A stretch of 23,040 nt of DNA from assembly GCA_039029915.1 (NCBI GenBank), contig JBCCFD010000078.1, positions 1 through 23,040 on the forward strand, given 5' to 3'. The notes under the pieces were generated by a model, which made no database searches, had not been told where the DNA came from, and saw only the letters and a list, made by a program, of their open reading frames with translations. The stretch is from QQUD01 sp039029915. Lineage in GTDB: Bacteria > Chloroflexota > Anaerolineae > Promineifilales > Promineifilaceae. Of this stretch, positions 1 through 8,635 are shown piece after piece (the first letter of the stretch is position 1; each line of letters begins with the position of its first letter). The translations under genes were made by a program, and so were the position numbers.

Positions 1-582
1 GCCACGTTACGACGCATCTTGACGATTCTCAAAACCATTGTCGGCCAAATTGACATTTTAGAGACGATGACGCCGCTGCAATTCAACTCGTTTCGATCAT
101 TTTTAGAAAGCTCAAGCGGATTTCAATCGGTGCAGTTTCGCGAATTAGAGTTTGCGCTCGGGTACAAGCGCCAAAGCATGATGAATCAATTCCCTGAAGG
201 TCTACACGGCCGTTCCCAGCTTATCGAGCGCTATCACGCCCCCTCCCTTTGGGACAGCTTTCTCCATTTTCTTAACGGCAATGGGTATCCAATTCCTGAA
301 GAAATATTAAATCGAGATGTCACGCAACCCATTAAGGCGTCTGATGCTGTTCAAAAGACCCTACTTGACGTCTACCATAACGAACCCATCATTAATCGTC
401 TATGCGAAAGACTGGTCGATCTCGATGAGGGACTGCAAGAGTGGCGCTATCGGCATGTGAAAATGGTATCACGCACCATTGGTAGCAAGATGGGCACTGG
501 CGGATCAGCTGGCGTCAAATATTTGGAATCAACGCTCAAACCCATGTGGCCCGATTTGTGGGAGATTCGAGCGAAGCTGTGA
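1..582 (+). CDS. kynA: Tryptophan 2,3-dioxygenase, 5'-truncated by window edge
   Basis: Heme enzyme that opens the indole ring of L-tryptophan with O2 to give N-formylkynurenine, the first step of the kynurenine pathway in the cytoplasm. The reading frame is open from base 1, so the true start lies outside the window. About 193 residues are visible of the 270-300 usual for the family. Visible family blocks are LETMTPLQF, then SGFQSVQFRELEFALG (substrate-pocket region with the conserved Arg), and near the end RHVKMVSRTIG followed by GTGGSAGVKYL, the heme-ligand and substrate-carboxylate region. The C-terminus looks complete. The stop is followed at 590-599 by one copy of the AACGGCCGTT palindrome. 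The next gene converges from the minus strand. Assignment is by motif recognition. Confidence 0.95.
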   Translation, partial: ATLRRILTILKTIVGQIDILETMTPLQFNSFRSFLESSSGFQSVQFRELEFALGYKRQSMMNQFPEGLHGRSQLIERYHAPSLWDSFLHFLNGNGYPIPEEILNRDVTQPIKASDAVQKTLLDVYHNEPIINRLCERLVDLDEGLQEWRYRHVKMVSRTIGSKMGTGGSAGVKYLESTLKPMWPDLWEIRAKL

Positions 583-653
583 TTTTGATAACGGCCGTTT
601 CTTAAAATCAACTTTAATACGGGCTATGCAATGTGTTGACATTACCTACTTGA

Positions 654-1673
654 TTATTTTTGAGAAACGACATCAGCGATATCAAAAATCAAAACCCCTC
701 TGCGCTTATCAAACAGATAAATATATGAGCCATCCCCCTTTAAATCAAATAAATGCCAGCGCTCATCCCGCTGAGGTTTATAAGTAGCAATTAAATTTGG
801 CTGATTCGGATCTTCAACATCATACACAAATAAACCTCCAAGCGGATTGATGAAATAGGCAAGATTGTTGTGGACGTAACCGGCTGGGCCCCCGATTTCT
901 ATCCTAGAATCATATGGAATAGGAGATGTTAAATTTGTCGTATCATAGATCATTGAACCATCTCCATAGACATTAACTGATAGGGCCATTGATTTATCTT
1001 CTGAGAAAGTTAGGCTAACAATTTCATTTTGCCCAGTTGAATGCCTACTCGTAATTTTCAATTGATTTAAATCAACAATTTGTAAGTTATTATGACTTCC
1101 AATTGGAGAATAAGTAAAGAGATATTCATCTTGAACGCTTAAAGGCTCACCAATAAAAAACTCTAAGCTTTCTAGCTGAATCAATTGAGTATCTCTTGCT
1201 TCGAACAATGTTAACCGCCCATTGTTGAGCATTGATCGACTTCTCCTCCAATCTAAGAGCAAATTGTCTTTAATTGAAATCCAACTCCAGACAGTATTCT
1301 CACCAATTGAATATTCTGAGATAAATTCAGGGCTTCCTTTTTCCGTTACATCTAAAGAAATAATTCCTTTGCCTGCAATAGATAAATAAAGTACATCATC
1401 TAAAATTGCTATGTCATTTAATCGGCCTTCAGTTTCATATCTTGAAACCTCTCTTGGGCGTTCAGGATCAGTCACGTCAACAATTACTAACCCGTCAAAG
1501 CCATTAGCAATGTAAACATACCCATCAGCAATAGTTGTGTTAAATGCGGTTCCAAGCTCTATATCTAAATGTCCAATGGGTTCTAACTTATTTGGCGTAC
1601 AACCAAATAATAAAAATATGATTATGAAAATTAGCGAGCGACAATATTTTGAAACATTAGCAGGCACATTCAT
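654..1673 (-). CDS. LVIVD-repeat beta-propeller lipoprotein
   Basis: Predicted surface lipoprotein of 339 residues, function unknown. The ATG at 1673 is chosen because GGGAG lies 8 nt upstream and the protein then starts with a classical lipoprotein signal: a basic N-region, a hydrophobic run (about residues 14-23) and FGC with the acylated Cys at 25. The frame is open further upstream to 1844, but that extension would bury the signal peptide. The mature part is a propeller of LVIVD-type repeats: GLVIVDVTDPERP, GIISLDVTEKGSPEFI, LQIVDLNQL, GLFVYDVEDPNQPNLI and a final GVLIFDIADV. Such repeats occur in secreted or cell-surface proteins of bacteria and archaea. The gene is visibly A+T-rich and contains no ACGGCCGT palindrome, unlike most neighbours. 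It converges with kynA and diverges from the DUF3592 gene. Confidence 0.85.
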   Translation of the reverse strand: MNVPANVSKYCRSLIFIIIFLLFGCTPNKLEPIGHLDIELGTAFNTTIADGYVYIANGFDGLVIVDVTDPERPREVSRYETEGRLNDIAILDDVLYLSIAGKGIISLDVTEKGSPEFISEYSIGENTVWSWISIKDNLLLDWRRSRSMLNNGRLTLFEARDTQLIQLESLEFFIGEPLSVQDEYLFTYSPIGSHNNLQIVDLNQLKITSRHSTGQNEIVSLTFSEDKSMALSVNVYGDGSMIYDTTNLTSPIPYDSRIEIGGPAGYVHNNLAYFINPLGGLFVYDVEDPNQPNLIATYKPQRDERWHLFDLKGDGSYIYLFDKRRGVLIFDIADVVSQK

Positions 1674-1882
1674 AAATAAATCTCCCAAACTTACACTAAC
1701 CAGCGTTTCACTGCGATCATGTTGGCGTACGACCATAGCCTCTCTCTTTATAATCAACGCAAAATAGGTGACACTGTAAAACACCTCAACCTGACAATCA
1801 ATAACCAAACTGTCGGGATGGTCGTTCCCCTTACAAAAGTACATGACAAATTAAAATTGACGCATCGTATACTGGCATCACT

Positions 1883-2491
1883 ATGTCCACATTACTATTC
1901 TGCACCATGCCAATCACTGTCATGTTAATCTTAGTCGCAAAATTAGAATCCAAACAGACAACAGCCAGTAACAAAAAGTCAACCAAACCGGCTGAGGAAT
2001 TAGATAGCTTTCAATTGCTCGGACTATTGGCGATCCTCGCATTTTGTCTTGCAAATATTATTGGTACCGTACCCCTCATTGAATTAAACAGGTTTGATAG
2101 AAAATACAATCGTCTACCCTATCAATCTACTGGTGTTGTGGTCGAAGGACAAATTGTAAAGACGAGGGAACTTAATCGGCCGAGGGTTGAAGTAAATAAA
2201 TTCACGATCGAATATTCAATTGATGGTCAGGATTATGCATTTAACGAAGAAGAAACTTTTTCGGTACCTTACCCAGAATTTAATACTGGCGACTCTATCG
2301 AGTTGGTGATACTTCCAGGAAATCCTGAAAAATATGTGGTCTTAAAAAAAGAGCTTGATGATCAGCTAGACCGCAAATTCCATCAAAGAAATTTTCGGTT
2401 CATTACCCTTTTTATGGGCTTTTGTGCGGTTATTGGAATTGGGTCTATGCTGGTTTCTAGAATCAAAAGCCCACAACATGACATTGAGTGA
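1883..2491 (+). CDS. DUF3592 family membrane protein
   Basis: Membrane protein of 202 residues, no known biochemical activity. Hydrophobic segments lie at about 7-19 (weak), 45-65 and 173-195. Between the last two is an extracytoplasmic or cytoplasmic domain with the DUF3592 pattern: a conserved stretch beginning TGVVVEGQIV, then FTIEYSIDGQDY, and GDSIELVILPGNPEKYVV, matching the family's Y-x-V-D-G-x-x-Y and GD-x-V-x-V-x-Y-x-P-x-x-P signature. The ATG at 1883 has no clear Shine-Dalgarno sequence. TATACT at 1868-1873 lies 9 nt before it, so a very short leader is possible; an internal ATG at 1907 is the alternative start. It is transcribed away from the lipoprotein gene across a 209-bp gap in which nothing else was recognised. 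A+T-rich and palindrome-free like that gene. Confidence 0.75.
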   Translation: MSTLLFCTMPITVMLILVAKLESKQTTASNKKSTKPAEELDSFQLLGLLAILAFCLANIIGTVPLIELNRFDRKYNRLPYQSTGVVVEGQIVKTRELNRPRVEVNKFTIEYSIDGQDYAFNEEETFSVPYPEFNTGDSIELVILPGNPEKYVVLKKELDDQLDRKFHQRNFRFITLFMGFCAVIGIGSMLVSRIKSPQHDIE

Positions 2492-2500
2492 AACAATTAT

Positions 2501-3709
2501 CTATTGTTGACTCTCCATCCACTGAATAGCAACGGCCGTTAAGCTTGCCACCCCCACCAACAGCGCCTCCTCATCAATCCGAAACGTTGAGGTATGCACC
2601 GGATATTCTCGGTCCCACTCTGGATTTCTAACACCCAGCCGTAAAAAGGCACCCGGGGCTTCTTTGAGCATATAACTAAAATCCTCGCTGGCCATCATGG
2701 GGTCCATCACAAAAGTTTTGTCTTCCCCAAGCAAAGGATTAAGCGCATCAAAAGCAACGGCCGTTGCTTTTGGATCACACACAGTTGGCGGCAACCCTTT
2801 TTGGATTTCCAATTCATAGCGACCGCCCATTGCTTCAGCAATTGAGCAGGCACGTTCTAACTCTTCGTACAGCTGCTCCCGAACATCTTCGGTCATACTG
2901 CGAATCGTGCCCCCAATTTCAACCGTTTCAGGAATCACGTTTCTCGCTGTACCGGCATGGAAAGTACAAACTGAAATCACCCCCGGTGCCAACGGATCAA
3001 TGCGTCGGCTAATGATGTTGTTGATGGCCTGCACCACCTGTGAGGCAATCAAAATCGGGTCGTTAGCCAAATGCGGCCGCGCCCCGTGACCACCAAATCC
3101 TTTGATCTTTAAGTCAAACGTATCCCCAGCCGCCATAAGCGTCCCTTCACGGGTGGCCACCTTGCCGACTTCGGTTTTCGTATCCACATGCAGGCCAAAA
3201 ACGGCGTCCACTTCCTTAAGCGCACCTTCTTGAATCATCATCGCCGCCCCAGACAGGCCGTTTTCATCTCGGGCTTCTTCAGATGGTTGAAACAGCAAGC
3301 GCACATTACCAGGGAGTCGCCCTTCATCAGCAAACCCTTTAAGCAAAGTAGCCGCTCCCATCAAAATGGCGGTATGGGCATCATGACCACAGGCGTGCAT
3401 CAACCCAGACCGTTGGCTATCAAACTCAAACCCATTTTCTTCCAGAATAGGCAAGGCATCCATATCTGCTCGTAAACCAACAGTCGGGCCAGCCCCACCT
3501 TCAATGCGACCCACAACGCCCGTGCGCGCAACGGCCGTTTCCGCCTCCACGCCCAGCTCATTCAATACGGACTGCACCAGTCGGGCCGTTTGCACCTCGG
3601 TAAAACTAATCTCAGGATGCGCATGAATCGTTCTCCGCCACGTCCGCACTTGCTCAAAAACAGCTTTAGCCCGTTCCATAATTTCGTTAGGTTGTATTGA
3701 TGTTGTCAT
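2501..3709 (-). CDS. M20 family amidohydrolase (N-acyl amino acid / hippurate hydrolase type)
   Basis: Cytoplasmic zinc amidohydrolase of 402 residues, the normal length for the M20D/HipO-IAA-amino acid hydrolase group. It probably hydrolyses an N-acyl amino acid; the substrate cannot be read from sequence. Visible motifs: RRTIHAHPEISF near residue 26, GLRADMDALPI (78-88), MHACGHDAHT (104-113, with Cys107 and His109 as likely metal ligands), QPSEEA (141-146, catalytic and ligand Glu), FGLHVD (His174), and near the C-terminus MASEDFSYML and YPVHTSTF. The start has AAAGGA five to six bases upstream of ATG. It lies 116 bp downstream of the VPS10-type gene on the same strand and may be cotranscribed. 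Three ACGGCCGT copies fall inside it, all read as Thr-Ala-Val. Confidence 0.93.
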   Translation of the reverse strand: MTTSIQPNEIMERAKAVFEQVRTWRRTIHAHPEISFTEVQTARLVQSVLNELGVEAETAVARTGVVGRIEGGAGPTVGLRADMDALPILEENGFEFDSQRSGLMHACGHDAHTAILMGAATLLKGFADEGRLPGNVRLLFQPSEEARDENGLSGAAMMIQEGALKEVDAVFGLHVDTKTEVGKVATREGTLMAAGDTFDLKIKGFGGHGARPHLANDPILIASQVVQAINNIISRRIDPLAPGVISVCTFHAGTARNVIPETVEIGGTIRSMTEDVREQLYEELERACSIAEAMGGRYELEIQKGLPPTVCDPKATAVAFDALNPLLGEDKTFVMDPMMASEDFSYMLKEAPGAFLRLGVRNPEWDREYPVHTSTFRIDEEALLVGVASLTAVAIQWMESQQ

Positions 3710-3722
3710 TTTTGTCCTTTTT

Positions 3723-3812
3723 AGCTGTAGGCTTTAAGCTGTAAGCAAAAAGCCTGTCAGCAAGTCAGCCGAGCGCCTTGCCACATTGTCACCACCTCAC
3801 CTTGTCAGCAAG
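3723..3812. repeat. Short imperfect direct repeats in the gap between two minus-strand genes
   Basis: The 116-bp gap is built of small repeated words: AGCTGTAGGC at 3723-3732 and AGCTGTAAGC at 3737-3746, and GTCAGCAAG at 3756-3764 and again at 3804-3812. No terminator-like hairpin followed by a T run was seen. It resembles slippage-derived intergenic sequence rather than a defined element. Confidence 0.5.
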
Positions 3813-3825
3813 ATAAATCCCACCG

Positions 3826-6800
3826 CTACTTCACCAACCGTCCCGGTGTCCAAGGCGCACCCAGATCAGCCAGCTCTTCTTCAATTTGGGATAGCTCACT
3901 GATCAATGAGGCCAGCTTACTTAATTCAGCATCAACCGTCTGTTTTGATATCTCATAGCTTTCTCGCTGCGTGGCCGTAGGAGTTTGGCGGGTGTTCCAA
4001 TGGCCAAAGCTTAATCTAAACATGCGCTCTTGGACGGATGGGGCCGTAAATTCCGACATTTTTTGCCGAACATCATCGCCAAACAGGGCTTGGTTAACCG
4101 CGTCCACAGATTTTTGATATGACTCAAGACGAGCAAAATAGGTCAAATCAGCTTGGGGTGTCTCATTCAAGACGACTAATAGATGATTGAAACGCTCTTT
4201 GACACGGCCGATTTCCTGTCCCGCCCCCATCAACCGCCGCATTACATCCCCAACTTCTTTTTGGAAAGCCACAACTTCTGCGAAATTAACATCTGCCACA
4301 TCATTTGGCATCAGTTTGACGGTGAAAGATTGAAATTCGCCAATCTGCTCAATGCGCTCGCCGTGAACCATAACGAACTCAGCGTAATATTGCCCCGGCG
4401 CGACCAGCGGCCCTTTGGGACGAGACGCCCACGGGTTAACAATCTTTGGTTTTTTAAGCTGAATCGGTTGCGGAGGAGAAAGGCGTAAATCCCAACTGGT
4501 CCGGTGCAGCCCTTCTTTGTTTTCAGCCTTAAGCCGACGAATCACGTGGCCATTTTCATCTTTAATCAAAATAAAAAGACGAGGTTCAACTTCATTTTTC
4601 TCGTTGTGCAGCGTCTCATATCCCGGAAACGGAATATCCTTATTTTCTTTACGCAGCTCTTTCTCCACGTCATGCCGCATTTCTTTTTGCGTCTTAAACT
4701 GTTTGCTCAGGTGGTATGTAATCGTGGCCCCATATTCAGGATTAGGCGCTTTAAAAGATGTGTTCCCAACTGTAGGCTGGCCCGGTGCTTGCATTGGCGT
4801 GTAGGGGATATACCACCAGGCATCTCGCACGGAGAATAAATGCCCGTCAGCTTCCAGCGCTCCTGCTGCCATCTCACGCAACGGCGCATAATCATCTAGC
4901 ACATAAAAACCGCGCCCAAAGGAAGCACCAATTAGATCGTTGTCACGACGATGCAAACGCAAATCTCGGAAGGCGATGGTGGGCACATTCCCCTTGAGCA
5001 TGACCCAATTTTCGCCCCCATTTATCGATACATGGATGCCAAACTCAGCTGCTAAGAAGAGCAAATTGGGTTCAGCGTGATCTTGATGGATGGCCCAGCC
5101 AATGGTGTTTTCGGGTAAATCCCCGTTAATTGATTCCCAGCTGCGTCCGCGATCTGTACTTTTGAAAACATAGGGCGCATAGTCGCCAAATTTATGAGCA
5201 TCGGCAACGGCAAATACGGTGTCAGCATCGTGCTGAGACGCTTCAACACACTGGATAAAGGCGCGTTCGGTCACCTGTGGCAATGGGGCAGCTTGTCGCC
5301 AGCTTTGTCCACCATCCTCACTGACTTGAACCAAGCCATCATCGGTGCCCACATACAGGACGCCTTCAGCCACGGCCGATTCTGAGAAGTTAGAGATGGT
5401 GTTGTAACGAGACATCGCCCCCATATCATACAAATCATCGACGCTCCAAACGCGCCCACCGACTTCTAGCTCATACCGGTTTTCATTGCGCGTTAAGTCG
5501 GGAGAAACGGCCGTCCACGAATGCCCCTGATCATCACTCCGCCACACCCGCTGAGAGGCTACATAAAGTCGATTTGAATCATGAGGGCTAATCACAATGG
5601 GTGCATCCCAGTTCCACCGTTCAGGTGGCTCACCTTCTTTAGGAAATGGCTTGATATCCATCCGCTCATGAGAGGACAAGTCGTAACGGAAGATGTTGCC
5701 ATTTTGGAATTCTAAGTAAAAGAGGTCAGGGTTGGTGGGGTCAAACGCCACGTGATACCCGTCAGCACCCAAAGGCACCCACCAATCCTGATTGCGGACA
5801 CCCTCCGTGTTAAGCGTACGGGAGGGGCCATAAAGTGTGCCTAAATCCTGTGCGCCCCCAAGAATATTATAAAACGGCTCCGCATTGTCGACGTCAAGTC
5901 GATAAAATTGAGAGATAGGGAAATTCGGGAAATGTCGCCAGCTTCCCCCCTCATCAAACGACTCATAGAGACCGGCATCGGCACCCAACAGCAAATGATC
6001 CCCATCATCTGGATCAATCCACAGCATATGGTTATCGCTATGCTTATCTTTGCCTGTTTCCATGTTTTCAAAGTTTTTGCCACCGTCTTTGGTGCGGTGG
6101 ACAAACACATCCATTTGATAAACGCGGTCGGGATCGATGGGTGAAGCTTCAATCACTTGGTAATAGTGTGGCCCTGTACCCCCGGAAATATACTCATTTC
6201 GTTTTTCCCAACTCTCCCCCTTGTTTGTGGAACGATAAAAACCTTTTTCTTTCTTATCCGCTTCAATGGTGGCATAAACAAGGTTTGGATCTGCAGGTGT
6301 GACAGCAAGACCCATTTTACCCATGTCCCCTTTGGGCAAGCCTGTTTTAAGCTTACGCCAGCTAGCCCCACCGTCAGTCGACTTATAAAGGCCTGAGCCT
6401 GCACCGCCACCCATATGGGCCCAAACGGTGCGGCGACGCTGGTAAGCGGCCGCATAGAGGGTGTTGGGATTACTTGGATCAAACGCGATATCGGTCACAC
6501 CTGTATCTTCGTTGATTTTTAATACGGCCGTCCATGATTCACCACCATCCGTTGATTTATAAACACCACGTTCGCCACCTGATGACCAAAGCGGCCCTTC
6601 CGCAGCCACAAAAATGGTGCCGCTGTCCCGAGGATCAATCAAAATCTTACCAATATGCTCAGATTTGGGTATGTCCATCTGTTTCCAGCTTTTACCGCCA
6701 TCAACCGATTTGTAAACACCATCCCCCCAGCCGACGTGCCGCCCGCTCACATTTTCGCCCGTCCCGACCCAAATCACATCATGATTGACAGGATCAATGG

Positions 6801-7041
6801 TGACGCAGGCGATCGAGTAAGACGCTTCCTTATCAAAGATGGGCTGCCAAGTTGTTCCAGCATTAACGGTTTTCCAAACGCCACCCGAACCAACGGCCAC
6901 GTACCACGTGCTCTTCTTCACAGGATGAACGGCAATATCCGCCATTCGTCCCCCCATCAGCGCTGGGCCAATGGCGCGAAATTTCAGGCCGTTTACGGCT
7001 TTTTGTAAAGGGGATGGTTCGGGGTTTTGAGGGCTTGACAT
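3826..7041 (-). CDS. VPS10/sortilin-type BNR-repeat beta-propeller protein
   Basis: Large protein of 1071 residues of the group annotated as VPS10-domain or BNR/Asp-box 'glycosyl hydrolase'. Activity is unproven for these proteins. Eleven Asp-box-like turns (S-x-D-x-G-x-x-W) are visible, including SVDGGKSW, STDGGESW, STDGGASW, STNKGESW, SFDEGGSW, SDDQGHSW, SEDGGQSW, STDRGRSW and SINGGENW. They are spread over the first two thirds and imply two stacked propellers. The last roughly 250 residues contain a beta-rich stretch and then charged helices, including QKEVGDVMRRLMGAG. The N-terminus MSSPQNPEPSP leads straight into the first blade with no signal peptide, which is unusual because many relatives are secreted. 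The start is supported by AAGGAG 8 nt before ATG. The partner M20 gene follows on the same strand; a link between them (peptide or conjugate breakdown) is inference only. Confidence 0.85.
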   Translation of the reverse strand: MSSPQNPEPSPLQKAVNGLKFRAIGPALMGGRMADIAVHPVKKSTWYVAVGSGGVWKTVNAGTTWQPIFDKEASYSIACVTIDPVNHDVIWVGTGENVSGRHVGWGDGVYKSVDGGKSWKQMDIPKSEHIGKILIDPRDSGTIFVAAEGPLWSSGGERGVYKSTDGGESWTAVLKINEDTGVTDIAFDPSNPNTLYAAAYQRRRTVWAHMGGGAGSGLYKSTDGGASWRKLKTGLPKGDMGKMGLAVTPADPNLVYATIEADKKEKGFYRSTNKGESWEKRNEYISGGTGPHYYQVIEASPIDPDRVYQMDVFVHRTKDGGKNFENMETGKDKHSDNHMLWIDPDDGDHLLLGADAGLYESFDEGGSWRHFPNFPISQFYRLDVDNAEPFYNILGGAQDLGTLYGPSRTLNTEGVRNQDWWVPLGADGYHVAFDPTNPDLFYLEFQNGNIFRYDLSSHERMDIKPFPKEGEPPERWNWDAPIVISPHDSNRLYVASQRVWRSDDQGHSWTAVSPDLTRNENRYELEVGGRVWSVDDLYDMGAMSRYNTISNFSESAVAEGVLYVGTDDGLVQVSEDGGQSWRQAAPLPQVTERAFIQCVEASQHDADTVFAVADAHKFGDYAPYVFKSTDRGRSWESINGDLPENTIGWAIHQDHAEPNLLFLAAEFGIHVSINGGENWVMLKGNVPTIAFRDLRLHRRDNDLIGASFGRGFYVLDDYAPLREMAAGALEADGHLFSVRDAWWYIPYTPMQAPGQPTVGNTSFKAPNPEYGATITYHLSKQFKTQKEMRHDVEKELRKENKDIPFPGYETLHNEKNEVEPRLFILIKDENGHVIRRLKAENKEGLHRTSWDLRLSPPQPIQLKKPKIVNPWASRPKGPLVAPGQYYAEFVMVHGERIEQIGEFQSFTVKLMPNDVADVNFAEVVAFQKEVGDVMRRLMGAGQEIGRVKERFNHLLVVLNETPQADLTYFARLESYQKSVDAVNQALFGDDVRQKMSEFTAPSVQERMFRLSFGHWNTRQTPTATQRESYEISKQTVDAELSKLASLISELSQIEEELADLGAPWTPGRLVK

Positions 7042-7444
7042 ATGGGGAACTCCTTGGGTCGAATTTGGTAATTGGTAATTGGATTCGTTCAGTGGTGTCT
7101 TGGTGCATTAGTCATTTATCTAATTCTATTGCAAAAATCTTTGTTGTCATGTTGGGTTCATGGTCTAATTAGACAGACAATGGGTAATGTCATCGACGAG
7201 TTCCACAAGCTTATTGTTGAACGCTCAAGTAAAACAAAGTTCCTGCTTTGATTTAAGTGATTTACTGATGCTACGCGCTAAAAAACCTCTTAGGTTTCTA
7301 ATCTGTCTGGGAATCATAAGAGAGTCTATAAAAACCTCAGAGGTTTGCACCAATGGTACTGCGTAACATCAGTGATTTACAACAAATTTCTTGACGATAA
7401 AATTGGGCAATAAAAATCAGTTATACGACCAGAAAGTAAATGTA
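7042..7444. other. 403-bp gene-free stretch between divergent genes
   Basis: Separates the start of the VPS10-type gene from the start of the DUF790 gene. It opens with a TTGG-rich low-complexity run (TTTGGTAATTGGTAATTGG at 7064-7082). A roughly 180-bp part follows in which no gene or motif was recognised. Then comes the MITE-like element at 7265-7372. The remaining 70 bases hold an alternative TTG start at 7391 for the DUF790 gene. No RNA gene was recognised. Confidence 0.7.
7265..7372. mobile_element. MITE-like element, 108 bp, with terminal inverted repeats and target duplication
   Basis: The left end reads CTGATGCTACGCGCTA and the inverted right end CTGATGTTACGCAGTA, identical at 13 of 16 positions (11 of the first 12). 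The element is flanked directly by TGATTTA at 7258-7264 and TGATTTA at 7373-7379, a 7-bp target-site duplication; the flanking identity extends to 10 bp (AGTGATTTAC) if end bases are counted. Inside are two related palindromes, AAACCTCTTAGGTTT (7283-7297) and AAACCTCAGAGGTTT (7332-7346), which would fold into hairpins. There is no coding capacity, so movement would require a transposase elsewhere. The family is unknown to me. No second copy was found in this window. Confidence 0.7.
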
Positions 7445-8635
7445 ATGCTCAAGTCTGAACTTATTAAACCTCGAATCAAGGTCAAAGATGGGCAGGTACA
7501 AGCTAAACGATTGCCTGTTGAGTATGCATGGCTGGATATTTGTCAAGATTTAATTGGTATTTATAAACAGCACGTCGGAAAAAGTCGCGGCATTTTGGCG
7601 GCTGTCCTCAAGTCATATGAAGGGGATTCTCTCAACTATCAAATTTTGCGGGGCTTAACGGCCGTTCTTGATACCTTTTGCACCTTTGCCAATGACCTTC
7701 CCATTCAACCTGCGCTTATACGAGAGCATCTATTTAAACAAGGCGCAACGGTTGGGGCGGACCGAGAGACAAGATTAAAAGAAACGGCCGTTGCTTATAA
7801 ACTCACCCCAAAGCAAATTGAAACAGCTCTTTTTGCCGATCTTGCCGAAGAACAGCTATTAACCGAGTTCCACCCACCAGCCCCAGCCAACTTAATTCAT
7901 CAATATAATTTAGAGGTCGCTCGCGGCGTGCTCTATTGGTCCAAAGAGATGCACCTGCACGTTGAGGACAGCTACAAGGATTTATTCAAATTCATCAAGC
8001 TTTTTAAACTCATGCACACCGTCACGCCAGCCGAAAATGGGTATGATATTGTGCTAGATGGCCCAATCTCTCCATTCGTGTCCTCCACCATTCGGTACGG
8101 TCTACAGTTTGCAAAATTTCTACCCGCCCTTCTGCTGTGTGAGCAGTGGGAGATGCAGGCCAAAGTCCGACCGCAGGGACAAAAAAGCTGGCTCAATTAT
8201 GAGCTCGATGACTCAACTGATTTAAAAACCCACTTCAAACCATCCGGCCCATATGACAGTCGGTTAGAAGCTGATTTTGCCGCAGAGTTTGCCGAGAAAT
8301 ACGGCCGTTCCAAGCGAACTTGGGAACTTAATCGAGAAGACGAACTGATTTTAATCGATGGCACCGTTATGATTCCTGACTTTTCCTTTACCCACGCCAA
8401 AGATGGTCGGCGGGCACTGCTAGAAATCATCGGCTTCTGGCATCCAGACTATCTTCGTAGAAAATTACAGAAGGTGCGTCAGGCTAATCGCAAGGATCTC
8501 ATTTTATTGGTGTATGAAAGCGCCAATGTGTCTGCTGAGCCATTTCGAGAAGCATCCGCTGGTGAGGTCGTTACATTTAGGAACAAGCCGGTGCTGAAGC
8601 ATGTGATTGAAGCGGTGGAGAGGTCGGCAGGATAA
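7445..8635 (+). CDS. DUF790 / Bax1-like PD-(D/E)XK nuclease
   Basis: Protein of 396 residues of the DUF790 family, whose archaeal members (Bax1) are structure-specific nucleases that partner XPB helicase. The start MLKSELIKPRIKVKDG fits the family N-terminus, so ATG 7445 is preferred over an in-frame TTG at 7391; no strong ribosome site is visible for either. The C-terminal nuclease fold shows SRLEADFAAEF with Glu275, MIPDFSF with Asp312, and LLEIIGFW with Glu327 in the E-x-I position, followed by HPDYLRRKL, typical of the family. Known relatives are usually encoded beside an XPB-like helicase. None is next to it here: upstream is the MITE-like element and a divergent gene, downstream a glycosyltransferase. 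Three ACGGCCGT palindromes lie in the gene. Confidence 0.88.
   Translation: MLKSELIKPRIKVKDGQVQAKRLPVEYAWLDICQDLIGIYKQHVGKSRGILAAVLKSYEGDSLNYQILRGLTAVLDTFCTFANDLPIQPALIREHLFKQGATVGADRETRLKETAVAYKLTPKQIETALFADLAEEQLLTEFHPPAPANLIHQYNLEVARGVLYWSKEMHLHVEDSYKDLFKFIKLFKLMHTVTPAENGYDIVLDGPISPFVSSTIRYGLQFAKFLPALLLCEQWEMQAKVRPQGQKSWLNYELDDSTDLKTHFKPSGPYDSRLEADFAAEFAEKYGRSKRTWELNREDELILIDGTVMIPDFSFTHAKDGRRALLEIIGFWHPDYLRRKLQKVRQANRKDLILLVYESANVSAEPFREASAGEVVTFRNKPVLKHVIEAVERSAG

Noticed and set aside
1674..1844. 57-residue N-terminal extension of the LVIVD lipoprotein
   Set aside because: Would place the signal peptide and lipobox inside the protein, and the ATG at 1673 has a clear GGGAG site, so the extension is treated as non-coding.
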